From DATARH01 sp035534855 (GTDB taxonomy: Bacteria > Pseudomonadota > Alphaproteobacteria > ATCC43930 > CGMCC-115725): a DNA stretch of 64,000 bases. The DNA lies in assembly GCA_035534855.1 (NCBI GenBank), contig DATLRD010000109.1, forward strand, positions 1-64,000. Reading direction: 5' to 3'. Below are positions 42,193 to 51,306 of the stretch, piece after piece (within the stretch, counting starts at the first letter, position 1; the number at the start of each line of letters is the position of its first letter). A program made the position numbers and the translations under genes. The notes below the pieces were generated by a model. The model was not told where the DNA came from, made no database searches, and saw only the letters and a program-made list of their open reading frames with translations.

Positions 42193-43683
42193 ATGATCAC
42201 CACAATGTTGCGCTGGGGGGGCACCAGGCTCCCCGATAAGCCGTTTGTCGCCCGCTTCAGCAGCCGGGCGTCCGATTTCATGCAGCACCGGCGGCCGTCT
42301 GCGGCGATGACCGCGGCAACCGCGCTGGGTGCGGTCGTGCTTCTCGGCGCCGGGTATTTCTACTATTCCGGCCGGGTCGCCAGCGAGCGCGCGGCGGCGG
42401 AGAAGGCCGAGACCGCAAACACCGCGCTGCAGGACGAGCTCGGCCGCCTGCGCAACCAGCTCGGCGCTGAGCAAGGGCGCCTCGCGACACAGTTGGCGGA
42501 AGCCCAGGCGCGTCAGCAGCAGCGCAGCGAGGTCGAGCACAAGCTGGCCGCGACAGAAGCCTCTTCGACCTCCAGGGCCGACCGCATTGCCCAGCTGACC
42601 CGCGCGCTCGACCAGGCGCATCGCGAGCTGCACCTGACCGAGGCGCAGCGGGTGACGCTGGTGGCGCGGCTCAGCAAGACCGAGGCCGATCTTGCCGCGC
42701 AGCAGGCGCAGAACACCCAGGCGCTCAACACCGCCGGCCAGTCGCAGCGGCGGCTGCAGCAATTGCAGACCGAGCGCGACCGGCTTGCTGCCGAACGCGA
42801 CGCCCTGAAGGGGCGCCTTAATCAGCTGGAGCGGAGATCGTCGATGGCGCGGCCGCAGGCGGCCCCGTCGACACGGCCGGCGGTTGCCGCCGTCGTGCCG
42901 ATGCCCACTCCGGCCCCGGCAAGGCGGGCGGTAGCCGATGCCGTCGTCGCGCCGATACCCGCTCCGGCCCCGGCACGGCCGGCAGTAGTCGCCGCCGTTG
43001 CGGCGCCGGCACCCGCTCCGATTCCGGCACGGCCGGAAGTGCGAACCGCCGCGATCGTCGTGCCGCGGGCCGCGGGCCGCGGCACGGTCGGCCAGGTCGA
43101 GCGCGTGCTCGCCTCGGCTGGAGTCGATGTCGCGCACCTGTTCTCGCAGTTCGGCGTGACGCGTGGCGAAGGCGGCCCGTTCGTACCGGTGCCGCGCGGC
43201 GGCCTGCCGCCCTCGGCGCTGACCCCGCAAAAGCTGGCGGCGCTCAGGATAATGATGAAGTCGCTGCCGGTTTCGGCGCCGCTGACATCGTACCGGATCG
43301 GCAGCCCGTTCGGCATCCGCCACGACCCGATGAACGGACGCGGCGAATTTCATACCGGCATCGATTTCGACGCCCCCTATGAGTCGCCGGTCTACGCGAC
43401 CGGGGCCGGGGTCGTGACCTATGCCGGCTACCGCAACGATTACGGCAAGATCGTCGAGATCGACCACGGCCACGGCATTTCGACCCGCTATGCCCATCTC
43501 CACCGCTTTACCGTGTCGGTCGGCGAGCATGTCGCGGCGCATCAGCAGATCGGCCTTCTCGGCAGCACCGGCCGGGCGACCGGCCCTCATGTGCATTACG
43601 AGGTGCTGGTCAACGGCGAGCCGCAGGACCCGGAAAAATTCATGAGGCTGAGCCACATCGTGCCGGTGTCGGCGCAACGTTGA
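42193..43683 (+). CDS. M23-family (LytM-like) peptidase with coiled coil
   Basis: This 496-residue protein should have one N-terminal membrane helix (ATALGAVVLLGAGYFYY), then a periplasmic coiled coil (about residues 60-215), then a Pro/Ala linker with three similar repeats of the type VVPMPTPAPARRA, then an M23 domain. The M23 zinc site is present: HTGIDFDAPY and HVHYEV, with HLH between. Such proteins cut cell wall peptide bridges or activate amidases. The ATG at 42193 follows GGGGCGGGGGG. The long palindromic region upstream suggests its own regulation. It follows the glycan exporter, but a functional link is not shown. Confidence 0.88.
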   Translation: MITTMLRWGGTRLPDKPFVARFSSRASDFMQHRRPSAAMTAATALGAVVLLGAGYFYYSGRVASERAAAEKAETANTALQDELGRLRNQLGAEQGRLATQLAEAQARQQQRSEVEHKLAATEASSTSRADRIAQLTRALDQAHRELHLTEAQRVTLVARLSKTEADLAAQQAQNTQALNTAGQSQRRLQQLQTERDRLAAERDALKGRLNQLERRSSMARPQAAPSTRPAVAAVVPMPTPAPARRAVADAVVAPIPAPAPARPAVVAAVAAPAPAPIPARPEVRTAAIVVPRAAGRGTVGQVERVLASAGVDVAHLFSQFGVTRGEGGPFVPVPRGGLPPSALTPQKLAALRIMMKSLPVSAPLTSYRIGSPFGIRHDPMNGRGEFHTGIDFDAPYESPVYATGAGVVTYAGYRNDYGKIVEIDHGHGISTRYAHLHRFTVSVGEHVAAHQQIGLLGSTGRATGPHVHYEVLVNGEPQDPEKFMRLSHIVPVSAQR

Positions 43684-43758
43684 GGCGCCGGCCGATACCC
43701 CCCGAACTTGAGGCCTCCGGCTCGCCTCTGCCGGGGATGACCTGAATCCTGCTGCCGC

Positions 43759-45714
43759 TTACCGCGCCAGGTCGCTGACCAGCGAGAACGCAGAGGCGTT
43801 GCCGTCGCTCTGGCCGCGATAGACCTGCAGGTTTTCCAGCACCCGCTGCACGTAGATTCGGGTCTCGGTGAACGGGATCGTCTCGATCCAGTCGACCATG
43901 CTGACATCATGGCCGCGCGGATCGCCGTAATCGTGCAGCCACTGGCGCACGCGGCCGGGGCCGGCATTGTAGCCGGCGATCGCCAGCGCATAGGAGCCGC
44001 CGAAATCGTTGAGCAGCCCTTCGAGGTACGAGCGGCCGAGCAGCAGATTGTAGGTGCCGTCGCCGGTCAGCTTGTCAGGCGAATAGGCGATTTGCAGGTG
44101 CCGCGCGATGGTGGCGGCGGTGCCCGGCATCAACTGCATCAGCCCGCGCGCCCCGGCGCGGCTGACCGCAAACTGGTCGAACGCGCTTTCCTGGCGCACG
44201 ATTGCATAGAGCAGCGGGTGCTCGACATCGCCGCCCGGCGGCAGCGCGGTGACCGGATAACCGTGCACCATCAGCGGCGTCCCGGCATCCAGTGCCTTGC
44301 GCGCCACCATGATCGCCAGGTCGATGCGGCCGCGGGTCTCGGCGAGGGCGGCCAGCATCGCGAAATCGATCTGGTCGTGCGTCATGTCGGCGAGGTGGGT
44401 GACGAACACGCGGGTATGCTCGCGGTCGCCGGCCTCGGCGAGCAGCGCGGCGGCGCGAACCTGCTCTTTGGCGTCAAAGCTGGCGAGCTGCGCGGCGTCG
44501 GGGCGCGGCTCGGGCACCGGGTGCGGCGGCGCATCGCGGCCCAGCTCGTGCGCCGACAGCTGGCCGTAATACGTGGTCATCGCCTCGGCGCCCGCAGTGA
44601 ACCATTTGATCGCCAGATCGTGCTTGCTTTCGGCCAGGGCGGCACGGCCGCTCCAGTAGGCGGCGCGCGATTTGGCGTAGGGCGAGGAGACCCGGGCCAG
44701 GATGCGGGAGAAATGGTCGAACGCGAGCTCGGGCTTTTTGAAATAGCGCAGCGCGATATAGCCGGCGAGGAACTCGGCGTCGGAATAGCCGCTGCCGTCG
44801 CCGTCGCCGTGCTGCTCGACGATCTTGTAGGCGAGGTCAGCGTCGCCGCCGGCGAGCAGGCGGCGGGCGACGATCTGGCGCTCGGCGAGCCACGCCGCCG
44901 GCCGCACCGGGTTGTCGGGGTGCGCGAGCAGCAGTTTTGCCGCCTCTTCGTCCATGTCGTGCTTGCGCAGCCGCCGGATCTCCAGGAACACCAGCCCCGG
45001 ATCGGATTGCAGCGGCGTCGGCACGCGGGCGACCAGGGCATCGGCGTTGGCCGCACCGGTAGCGAGCGAGAGGCGCGCCTCGGCCAGCGCCTGGTATTCC
45101 GCCGGCACCAGCGGAATCATGCGCCGTGCCTCGTCGTATTTATGGCTCCACAACAGCCGGTCGAGCCGCTTGATGTTGTCCTCGGGGCGCATCGCGCCGC
45201 CGTATTTCGCCCAGAAGCTGCGCTCGTCGCCGGGCAGGAAATCATCCGCCACCCAGGTGCTGCGCAAGAGCGCGGTGCCCTGCGAAACCTGGCCGCGGTT
45301 CATCATCAGCTCGGCCTGGCGCACCTTGCCGACGGCGCTGATCGGCGGGTGCGTCTTGAACCACGCGGCGACGGTGTCGTCGTTCTCGCTCCCCATCGCC
45401 TCTTCGGCGTGCCGCTCCAGCGTCTTGGGATAGGGCCAATCGGGGTTGTGCGAGATGAAGTCGGTGATCTGGGCGAACCGCCCGCCCGGCGTGTTGCGGA
45501 TGTAATCGAGCCAGCGGATCAGCTTGAGCGGCATCGGGTCGCGGCACTGCTGCGCCTCGGCATAGGCCCGGCTCCAATCGCCGTGCTGGGCAGCCGCCAG
45601 CGCCGCCAGCGCCGTGGCCCGTTCGGGTTCGGGCAGTTCCTGGGCCGTGGCCGCCGACAGACACATCGCCGTTGCGGCGATTGCAAACGCGAATAATCGC
45701 AAAATCCGGAGCAA
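43759..45714 (-). CDS. slt: Soluble lytic murein transglycosylase (Slt70-like)
   Basis: This enzyme cleaves peptidoglycan glycan strands in the periplasm. The 651-residue protein has a signal peptide (LFAFAIAATAMCLSAATA), a long alpha-helical superhelix, and a C-terminal goose-lysozyme-like domain. That domain has VRQESAFDQFAVSRAGARGLMQLMP, whose Glu is catalytic, then IAGYNAGPGRV. The start is non-ATG: TTG at 45714, or a second TTG at 45702 that would place the signal peptide directly at the N-terminus. It is divergent from dapA. Confidence 0.93.
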   Translation of the reverse strand: MLRILRLFAFAIAATAMCLSAATAQELPEPERATALAALAAAQHGDWSRAYAEAQQCRDPMPLKLIRWLDYIRNTPGGRFAQITDFISHNPDWPYPKTLERHAEEAMGSENDDTVAAWFKTHPPISAVGKVRQAELMMNRGQVSQGTALLRSTWVADDFLPGDERSFWAKYGGAMRPEDNIKRLDRLLWSHKYDEARRMIPLVPAEYQALAEARLSLATGAANADALVARVPTPLQSDPGLVFLEIRRLRKHDMDEEAAKLLLAHPDNPVRPAAWLAERQIVARRLLAGGDADLAYKIVEQHGDGDGSGYSDAEFLAGYIALRYFKKPELAFDHFSRILARVSSPYAKSRAAYWSGRAALAESKHDLAIKWFTAGAEAMTTYYGQLSAHELGRDAPPHPVPEPRPDAAQLASFDAKEQVRAAALLAEAGDREHTRVFVTHLADMTHDQIDFAMLAALAETRGRIDLAIMVARKALDAGTPLMVHGYPVTALPPGGDVEHPLLYAIVRQESAFDQFAVSRAGARGLMQLMPGTAATIARHLQIAYSPDKLTGDGTYNLLLGRSYLEGLLNDFGGSYALAIAGYNAGPGRVRQWLHDYGDPRGHDVSMVDWIETIPFTETRIYVQRVLENLQVYRGQSDGNASAFSLVSDLAR

Positions 45715-45802
45715 GGCCGGCCTATCCCGTCGCCAAGCATTTCGCAGAGCGACAGTGTGTAGGGATTTTCCGGGGTCGCGACAAGCATGCGGGAATCCGG
45801 CG

Positions 45803-45831
45803 TTGATGGTTCAGGCGGCCGGGTTTATCCT
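45803..45831 (+). promoter_or_regulatory. Candidate sigma-70 promoter for dapA
   Basis: TTGATG at 45803-45808 and TATCCT at 45826-45831 are separated by 17 bases, and each matches the sigma-70 consensus at four of six positions. Transcription would begin near 45838. The dapA ATG is at 45864, with GGGAGA as its ribosome site. This is the clearest promoter-like pair I found in the window. Confidence 0.5.
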
Positions 45832-45863
45832 GGCCGAATCGGGTCGCTGGGCGGGAGAATGCC

Positions 45864-46739
45864 ATGTTCAAGGGTTCGCTGGTGGCGCTGATCACCCCGT
45901 TCTGCGACGGGGCGGTCGATGAAACGGCGTTTCAGGAGCATGTCGCCTGGCAGATCGGCCAGGGCACGCACGGGCTGGTGCCGATCGGCACGACCGGCGA
46001 GTGCCCGGCGCTCGACGACCACGAGCAGCGCCGGGTCATCGAATTGTGCGTCGAGGTCGCCAAGGGGCGCGCGCCGGTGATTCCCGGCACCGGGTTCAAT
46101 TCGACCCCGCACACGATCGAGGCGACGCGCCAGGCCAAGGAAGCCGGCGCCGACGCGGCGCTGGTGGTGTGCCCCTATTACAACAAGCCGACCCAGGAAG
46201 GGCTCTACCAGCACTTTAAGGCGGTCCACGATGCGGTTGATTTGCCGATCATCGTCTACAACATTCCCGGGCGCAGCGCGGTCGACATGTCGAATGCGAC
46301 GATGGCGCGGCTGGCCAAATTGCCCAACATCGTCGGGGTCAAGGACGCAACCAACGACCTGACGCGGCCGCTCAAGATGCGGGTCGAGATCGGGCCGGAC
46401 TTCTCGCTGTTGTCGGGCGAGGACGGCACTGCGGTCGCCTATCTGGCGCAGGGCGGCGACGGCTGCATCTCGGTGACCGCCAATGTCGCGCCGCGCCTGT
46501 GCTCGGAGATGCACGAGGCGTGGCAGCGCGGCGACATTGCGACGGTACGCTCGATCAACGAACGGCTGTTCCCGCTGCACGAGGCGCTGTTTGTCGAGAC
46601 CAGCCCGGCGCCGGTCAAATTCGCCGCCTCGCTGATCGGCCGCTGTCGCCCGGATGTGCGGCTGCCCCTCTGGCATACCACGCCCGACACGCAGGAAAAG
46701 GTGCAGCGGGCGATGCGCGGCGCCGGCCTGATCAACTAG
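45864..46739 (+). CDS. dapA: 4-hydroxy-tetrahydrodipicolinate synthase
   Basis: DapA condenses pyruvate with aspartate semialdehyde for lysine and diaminopimelate synthesis. The 291-residue TIM-barrel protein has PIGTTGECPAL (Thr pair), CPYYNKPTQEGLY (catalytic Tyr), the Schiff-base lysine in NIVGVKDAT and SGEDGTAV. The ATG at 45864 follows GGGAGA. It is followed by smpB 26 bases later, the usual alphaproteobacterial order. Confidence 0.97.
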   Translation: MFKGSLVALITPFCDGAVDETAFQEHVAWQIGQGTHGLVPIGTTGECPALDDHEQRRVIELCVEVAKGRAPVIPGTGFNSTPHTIEATRQAKEAGADAALVVCPYYNKPTQEGLYQHFKAVHDAVDLPIIVYNIPGRSAVDMSNATMARLAKLPNIVGVKDATNDLTRPLKMRVEIGPDFSLLSGEDGTAVAYLAQGGDGCISVTANVAPRLCSEMHEAWQRGDIATVRSINERLFPLHEALFVETSPAPVKFAASLIGRCRPDVRLPLWHTTPDTQEKVQRAMRGAGLIN

Positions 46740-46765
46740 CCGGCTCAGACAACTCAGGAAAAGCG

Positions 46766-47230
46766 ATGCGCGCAGGCGACCGCTATGCCGCGCAAAACCG
46801 CCGCGCGCGCTACGACTACCTGATCGAGGACACCCTCGAGGCCGGGCTGGTGCTGCGCGGCACCGAGGTAAAGGTGCTGCGCCAGGGCCAGGCCAGCATC
46901 GCTGAATCCTATGCCGCCGAGCAGGGCGGCGAACTGTTTCTGGTCAACGCCAACATCCCCGAATATTCCGGTGCGGCGCATTTCGGCCACGAGCCGCGAC
47001 GGCCGCGTAAGCTGCTGCTGCACCGGAAGGAGATGGCCCGGCTGCTCGGCGCGATCCGGCGCGAAGGGGTAACGATCGTGCCGCTGTCGGTGTATTTCAA
47101 CGAGCGCGGCCGGGCCAAGGTCGAGCTTGGCGTCGCCCGCGGCAAGCGCAAGGCCGACAAGCGACAAGCCGAACGCGACCGCGACTGGCAGAGGAGCCGC
47201 GCGCGGATCATGAGCGGGCGGCAGGAATAG
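46766..47230 (+). CDS. smpB: SsrA-binding protein SmpB
   Basis: SmpB brings tmRNA to stalled ribosomes. The 154-residue protein has the family blocks ARYDYLIEDTLEAGLVLRGTEVK, ANIPEY, RPRKLLLHRKE and the basic C-terminal tail beginning GKRKADKRQ. CAGGAAAAGCG precedes the ATG at 46766. The tmRNA gene itself is not seen nearby. Confidence 0.96.
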   Translation: MRAGDRYAAQNRRARYDYLIEDTLEAGLVLRGTEVKVLRQGQASIAESYAAEQGGELFLVNANIPEYSGAAHFGHEPRRPRKLLLHRKEMARLLGAIRREGVTIVPLSVYFNERGRAKVELGVARGKRKADKRQAERDRDWQRSRARIMSGRQE

Positions 47231-47233
47231 GGC

Positions 47234-47875
47234 TCAACCGTCGAGCCGCTGCGCCACTGCTGCAAACACCGCTTCGAACATCGCCGGGGTCAGCCTGCCG
47301 GTGTTGGTGTTGAGCCGCGAGCAGTGGTAGCTGTCGGCAAGGACCGGCCCGCCGGTCAGCTCATAGATCGCGCCGTGGGCGAATGGGTAGGGCGCCCGGC
47401 GCAGGCCGAGCGCCGCCAGCACTGCCTGGTGGGCGATCCCGCCGAGTGCAACGATCGCCTTGAGCCGCGGCAAGGCGGCAAGTTCGGCTGCGAGAAACGG
47501 CCGGCAAGCGGCGATCTCGCCGGGTTCGGGCCGATTCTGCGGCGGCACGCAGCGCACCGCGTTGGTGATGCGCGACCGCGTCAGCGCCAGGCCGTCGTCG
47601 CGGTGTGCCGCATAGGCGCCGGTGGTAAAGCCGAACTTGGCGAGCGTCGCGTAAAGGAGGTCGCCGGCATAATCGCCGGTGAACGGCCGCCCGGTCCGGT
47701 TGGCGCCGCGCAGCCCGGGCGCCAGGCCGACGATCAGCAGCACGGCGTCGTCGCAGCCGAACGGCGGCACCGGCGCGTTGAACCAGTCGGAGTGCGCCAC
47801 ACGCTGGGTGCTGCGGAACGCGGCCAGGCGCGGGCAGAGCGGGCAATCGGGCGGCGGCAGCGGCGCCACGGTCAC
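47234..47875 (-). CDS. Family 5 uracil-DNA glycosylase (UDGb)
   Basis: This enzyme removes uracil and related bases from DNA. The 213-residue protein has GLAPGLRGANRTGRPFTGD and the HCSRLNTNTGRLT segment, both characteristic of family 5 (UDGb). Four Cys residues, including CPLCPRL near the N-terminus and further Cys in NAVRCVPPQ and IAACRP, fit the family's iron-sulfur cluster. Its start overlaps the end of the NYN gene by four bases (ATGA), so the two are cotranslated. It converges on smpB with three bases between. Confidence 0.92.
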   Translation of the reverse strand: MTVAPLPPPDCPLCPRLAAFRSTQRVAHSDWFNAPVPPFGCDDAVLLIVGLAPGLRGANRTGRPFTGDYAGDLLYATLAKFGFTTGAYAAHRDDGLALTRSRITNAVRCVPPQNRPEPGEIAACRPFLAAELAALPRLKAIVALGGIAHQAVLAALGLRRAPYPFAHGAIYELTGGPVLADSYHCSRLNTNTGRLTPAMFEAVFAAVAQRLDG

Positions 47876-48453
47876 TGCGGCTCGACCGGCTCGCCCCGTG
47901 GCCGCGGCGCCTCGTCGCGCGGGTGGTGGGCGCGCGCGATCAGCGGGGCGAGGTCCTGCAATTCGATAAAGCTGTCGGCCTGCCGGCGCAGATCGTCCGA
48001 TGTCATCGGCGGCGACGAACGCAGCGTCGACACCACCGACACGCGCACGCCGCGGCGCTGAACCGCCTCGACCAGGCGGCGAAAATCGCCGTCGCCGGAA
48101 AACAGCACGGCATGGTCGATGAATTGCGCCATCTCGAGCATGTCGATGGCGAGCTCGATGTCCATGTTGCCCTTGATCCGCCGCCGTCCCATCGCGTCGG
48201 TGAATTCCCGGGTGGGCTTGGTCACCATCGTATAGCCGTTATAGTCGAGCCAATCGACAAGCGGCCGTATCGGCGAGTATTCCTGATCCTCCAGCAGCGC
48301 GGTATAATAGAATGCACGGATCAGGCGCCCTTTGGAGCGAAACATCTCCAACAGTCTTTTGTAATCGATGTCAAAGGCAAGGCCGCGCGCCGCAGAATAA
48401 AGATTGGCACCATCAATAAAGATCGCAATACGCTCTTCTGGATAAAATAGCAT
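47872..48453 (-). CDS. NYN-domain (LabA/DUF88) protein
   Basis: This 193-residue protein of the NYN (PIN-like) nuclease fold has conserved acidic positions: FIDGANLY, GNMDIELAIDML and FSGDGDFRRL, the expected metal-binding Asp residues. LabA-like proteins are predicted RNases with varied roles. It overlaps the uracil-DNA glycosylase gene by four bases. The C-terminal 25 residues are Pro/Arg-rich. The ATG at 48453 was chosen because the upstream extension has no family similarity. Its first third uses more A+T-rich codons than its neighbours. Confidence 0.88.
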   Translation of the reverse strand: MLFYPEERIAIFIDGANLYSAARGLAFDIDYKRLLEMFRSKGRLIRAFYYTALLEDQEYSPIRPLVDWLDYNGYTMVTKPTREFTDAMGRRRIKGNMDIELAIDMLEMAQFIDHAVLFSGDGDFRRLVEAVQRRGVRVSVVSTLRSSPPMTSDDLRRQADSFIELQDLAPLIARAHHPRDEAPRPRGEPVEPQ

Positions 48454-48562
48454 CACAAACTCCGGGAAATTGAGGAATGCTGGGAGTTTTATCCCGGTGC
48501 GTGGTGCCGTCAAGGGCGGCGCCGGGCCGGTGGGCGCCGGCCCGCGGGGCGACGGGCCGGCG

Positions 48563-49090
48563 ATGATCGTGATCGGCATCGGCAGCAATCTGGCGCTGAG
48601 GCCCTACCGCTCGCCGGCGGAAACCGCGCGCGCCGGGTTGGCGGCGCTGGCCGCGCCCGACCTCGCCGTGGTGCGCTGCTCGCCGTGGTATCGCTCGGCC
48701 CCGGTGCCGGCTTCGGATCAGCCGTGGTTTGCCAACGCCGCCGCGGTCGTCGCGACGCCGCTCGACCCGGCGGCGCTGCTTGCCCGGCTGCTTGCCCACG
48801 AACTCGAATTCGGCCGGGTGCGCGGCGCGCGCAACGCGGCCCGCACGCTCGACCTCGACCTCTTGGATTACGATGGGCGGATCGTCGAGAGCGCGTCGCT
48901 GACCTTGCCGCACCCGCGCCTGCACCAGCGCCGGTTCGTGCTGGCGCCGCTGTGCGATCTGGCGCCGGACTGGCGCCATCCGCTGCTTGGGCTCACCGCG
49001 ACGGCGCTGCTGGCCGCGCTGCCGGCGGGCCAGACGGTGGAGCGAGATGACGCGCCGCCTGCCGCCGCGACCGGGGGTGATTGTGGTTGA
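48563..49090 (+). CDS. folK: 2-amino-4-hydroxy-6-hydroxymethyldihydropteridine pyrophosphokinase
   Basis: FolK (HPPK) transfers pyrophosphate to 6-hydroxymethyl-dihydropterin in folate synthesis. The 175-residue protein has GIGSNLALR, SPWYRSAP, WFANAAAVV, and the signature RTLDLDLLDYDG, whose paired Asp residues bind magnesium. LTLPHPRLHQRRFVLAPL follows. The ATG at 48563 is preferred over an upstream start in a Gly/Pro-rich extension. It is divergent from the NYN gene across about 110 bases. Confidence 0.94.
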   Translation: MIVIGIGSNLALRPYRSPAETARAGLAALAAPDLAVVRCSPWYRSAPVPASDQPWFANAAAVVATPLDPAALLARLLAHELEFGRVRGARNAARTLDLDLLDYDGRIVESASLTLPHPRLHQRRFVLAPLCDLAPDWRHPLLGLTATALLAALPAGQTVERDDAPPAAATGGDCG

Positions 49091-49160
49091 GCGGCCGGGT
49101 GGATATAACCGCGCTGCGACGGCTGACGCCGGCGTGTTCCCCGCCCCAACCGGTGATGCG

Positions 49161-49817
49161 ATGCCCGTTTACGATGCGGCCCGCGCCAACATGGTCGAGA
49201 GCCAGATTCGCCCCAACAAGGTCACCGACGAACGGGTGATCGCCGCGTTCTCGCAAGTCCGCCGCGAATTGTTCGTGCCGCCGGCACTCGCCGCAGTGGC
49301 CTATGCCGACGACGATTTGGCGCTCGGCGGCGGTCGTTTTCTAATGCAGCCGATGGTCGCGGCGCGGCTGTTGCAGGCCGCGATGATCAGCCGCAACGAC
49401 GCCATTCTTGTCGTCTCGGCCGGCACCGGTTATGAAGCGACGGCGGCTGCGTTGATTGGGCGCAGCGTGATCGCGCTAGAGAACGATTCGGGATTGGCGC
49501 GAATCGGGCACGCCGCGCTGGTGGAGCACCGTATCGCCGCAGCTACCTTTGTCGAGGGGCCGCCGCGCCAGGGGCACCGCGCCCGGGCGCCGTACGATGT
49601 GATCCTGTTTGGCGGCGCAGTGCCTGAAATTCCAGAAGATATTAAGAGCCAACTGGGCGAAGGCGGCCGTATGGTGGCAGTTCTGCGGCCAGGTCCGGGA
49701 GTTGGTCGAGCAACACTTTTTACACGTACTGGCGGAATTATTGCGCATCGCGCTATCTTTGATGCTGGCATACCGTTGCTGGCCGACTTCGTGACAAAGC
49801 CGGCATTCGTGTTTTGA
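49161..49817 (+). CDS. Protein-L-isoaspartate O-methyltransferase-like protein (divergent)
   Basis: This 218-residue protein belongs to the Pcm fold family, in the version that precedes tolC in many alphaproteobacteria. It has NMVESQIRPNKVTDERV, the SAM motif I region ILVVSAGTGYEATAAAL, and DVILFGGAV. The usual SQP substrate block is LMQP here, so the conserved Ser is missing, and repair activity on isoaspartate is doubtful. Codons between about 49620 and 49760 are unusually A+T-rich for this window. It ends eight bases before the tolC-like gene. Confidence 0.85.
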   Translation: MPVYDAARANMVESQIRPNKVTDERVIAAFSQVRRELFVPPALAAVAYADDDLALGGGRFLMQPMVAARLLQAAMISRNDAILVVSAGTGYEATAAALIGRSVIALENDSGLARIGHAALVEHRIAAATFVEGPPRQGHRARAPYDVILFGGAVPEIPEDIKSQLGEGGRMVAVLRPGPGVGRATLFTRTGGIIAHRAIFDAGIPLLADFVTKPAFVF

Positions 49818-49824
49818 GGGGTGT

Positions 49825-51231
49825 ATGGCCAAGCCTGAGGGGAACAGGGGAGTGGTGAAGGTGGCGTGGTTCGCTCTCGCCTTGGCCGGTGCGGTTGCAC
49901 TGCTAGGCGGGGGCGCTGCGTCGGCGCAGACCCTCACCGAGGCCCTGGCCTATGCCTACAACAACAACCCGCAGTTGCTGGCGCAGCGCGCGCAATTGCG
50001 GGCGGTCGACGAGGGCGTGCCGCAGGCGCTGTCGGGCTGGCGGCCCACGGTCAATTTTACCGGCCAGGCCGGGTTTGCGCGCGGCGCCACCGCCGTATCG
50101 GGGGGGCCCTCGAAGTTTTCGAGCTTTGTCGAGCGCCAGCTCGACCTTCAGATAACCCAGCAGGTGTATAACGGCGGCCGTACCGAAGCGGAGACGCGCG
50201 GGGCGATCAATTCCGTGCAGGCGGCACGGGCCCAGACGATGGCGGTCGAGACCGCGGTATTTCAGGCCGTCACCCAGGCGTTTCTCGACGTGGTGCGCGA
50301 TCAGACGCTGGTCGAGGTCAACCGCAATAACGAGCAGGTGTTAAAGACCCAGCTCAACGCGACGCGCGAGCGGTTTCGTGTCGGCGAGGTGACTCGCACC
50401 GACGTCGCGCAGGCCGAATCTTCCTATGCCCAGGCCCAGGCGACGCGCATCGCCTCTGAGGGCCAGCTCGAAGTGAGCCGCGCCAACTATACCCGCGCGG
50501 TCGGCCACTCGCCGGGCCGGCTGGTGATGCCGCGCGAGCGCCCGGCGTTGCCGGCAACCCGCGATGAGGCGCTGAGCCTGGCCGCACAAGGCAACCCCAA
50601 CGTTATCGCCGCCTCGTTCAACGAACTGGCGGCGCGCGACAATGTCGATGCGGTGCGCGACCAGCTTTTGCCGCAGGTCTCGATCGTCGGCGACCTGAAC
50701 CGCAGCTATGCGCCGTCGGTTACGTTGAGCGGGATTCGCGAGGACACCGCAACCGTGGTGGCCCGCGTGACCGTGCCGCTTTACGAGGGCGGTGTGGTCT
50801 ATTCGCAAACCCGCGCGGCCGAGCAGACCGTAGGTCAGCGGCGCAGCCAGGTCGACGACGCCCGCCGCGCCGCGGTGCAGGCCGCCAGCCAGGCATGGGA
50901 CACGCTGCAATCGGCGCGCGCGGCGATCGCCTCGTTCTCGATCGCGGTGCGGGCGGCACAGATCGCCCTCTCCGGAACCCAGCAGGAGGCACTGGTGGGC
51001 TCGCGCACCGTGCTTGACGTGCTGATCTCGGAGCAGCAATTGTTCACGACTCAATCGCAGCTGGTCAGCGCCGATCACGATGCCGCGGTCGCCGAATTCA
51101 ACCTCGCCGCCGCTGACGGCCGACTGATCGCGCCGGACCTGCACCTGCCGGTACAACTTTACGACATGCAGAAGCACTATAAGGCGGTGAAGGACAAATG
51201 GCTGGGCTTCAAAGGGGGCCTGTCCCAGTAG
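49825..51231 (+). CDS. tolC: TolC-family outer membrane efflux/secretion channel
   Basis: This TolC-type protein forms the outer-membrane end of efflux pumps and type I secretion systems. The 468-residue protein has a signal peptide ending near GAASA-QT, then two homologous halves of helices: LTEALAYAYNNNPQLLAQRAQLRA and the repeat beginning LSLAAQGNPNVIAAS. VPLYEGGVVYSQTR and LVGSRTVLDVLISEQQLF are typical. It follows the pcm-like gene by seven bases. No inner-membrane pump or adaptor gene is adjacent. Confidence 0.94.
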   Translation: MAKPEGNRGVVKVAWFALALAGAVALLGGGAASAQTLTEALAYAYNNNPQLLAQRAQLRAVDEGVPQALSGWRPTVNFTGQAGFARGATAVSGGPSKFSSFVERQLDLQITQQVYNGGRTEAETRGAINSVQAARAQTMAVETAVFQAVTQAFLDVVRDQTLVEVNRNNEQVLKTQLNATRERFRVGEVTRTDVAQAESSYAQAQATRIASEGQLEVSRANYTRAVGHSPGRLVMPRERPALPATRDEALSLAAQGNPNVIAASFNELAARDNVDAVRDQLLPQVSIVGDLNRSYAPSVTLSGIREDTATVVARVTVPLYEGGVVYSQTRAAEQTVGQRRSQVDDARRAAVQAASQAWDTLQSARAAIASFSIAVRAAQIALSGTQQEALVGSRTVLDVLISEQQLFTTQSQLVSADHDAAVAEFNLAAADGRLIAPDLHLPVQLYDMQKHYKAVKDKWLGFKGGLSQ

Positions 51232-51306
51232 CAGGCCCGCGCGGGCTGGCAAAACGCCGGCCGCTCTCTTAGGTTAAGGCCATCGACGATAGGGCAGGTG
51301 AGTTCG

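Noticed and set aside
49161..49817. Horizontal transfer of the pcm-like gene
   Set aside because: The A+T-rich codons are confined to its 3' half, and the gene is in its usual place before tolC, so local codon relaxation is more likely.
51235..51246. GCCCGCGCGGGC palindrome after tolC as a terminator
   Set aside because: It is a short GC palindrome with no T-run on either strand, and such palindromes are common in this base composition.
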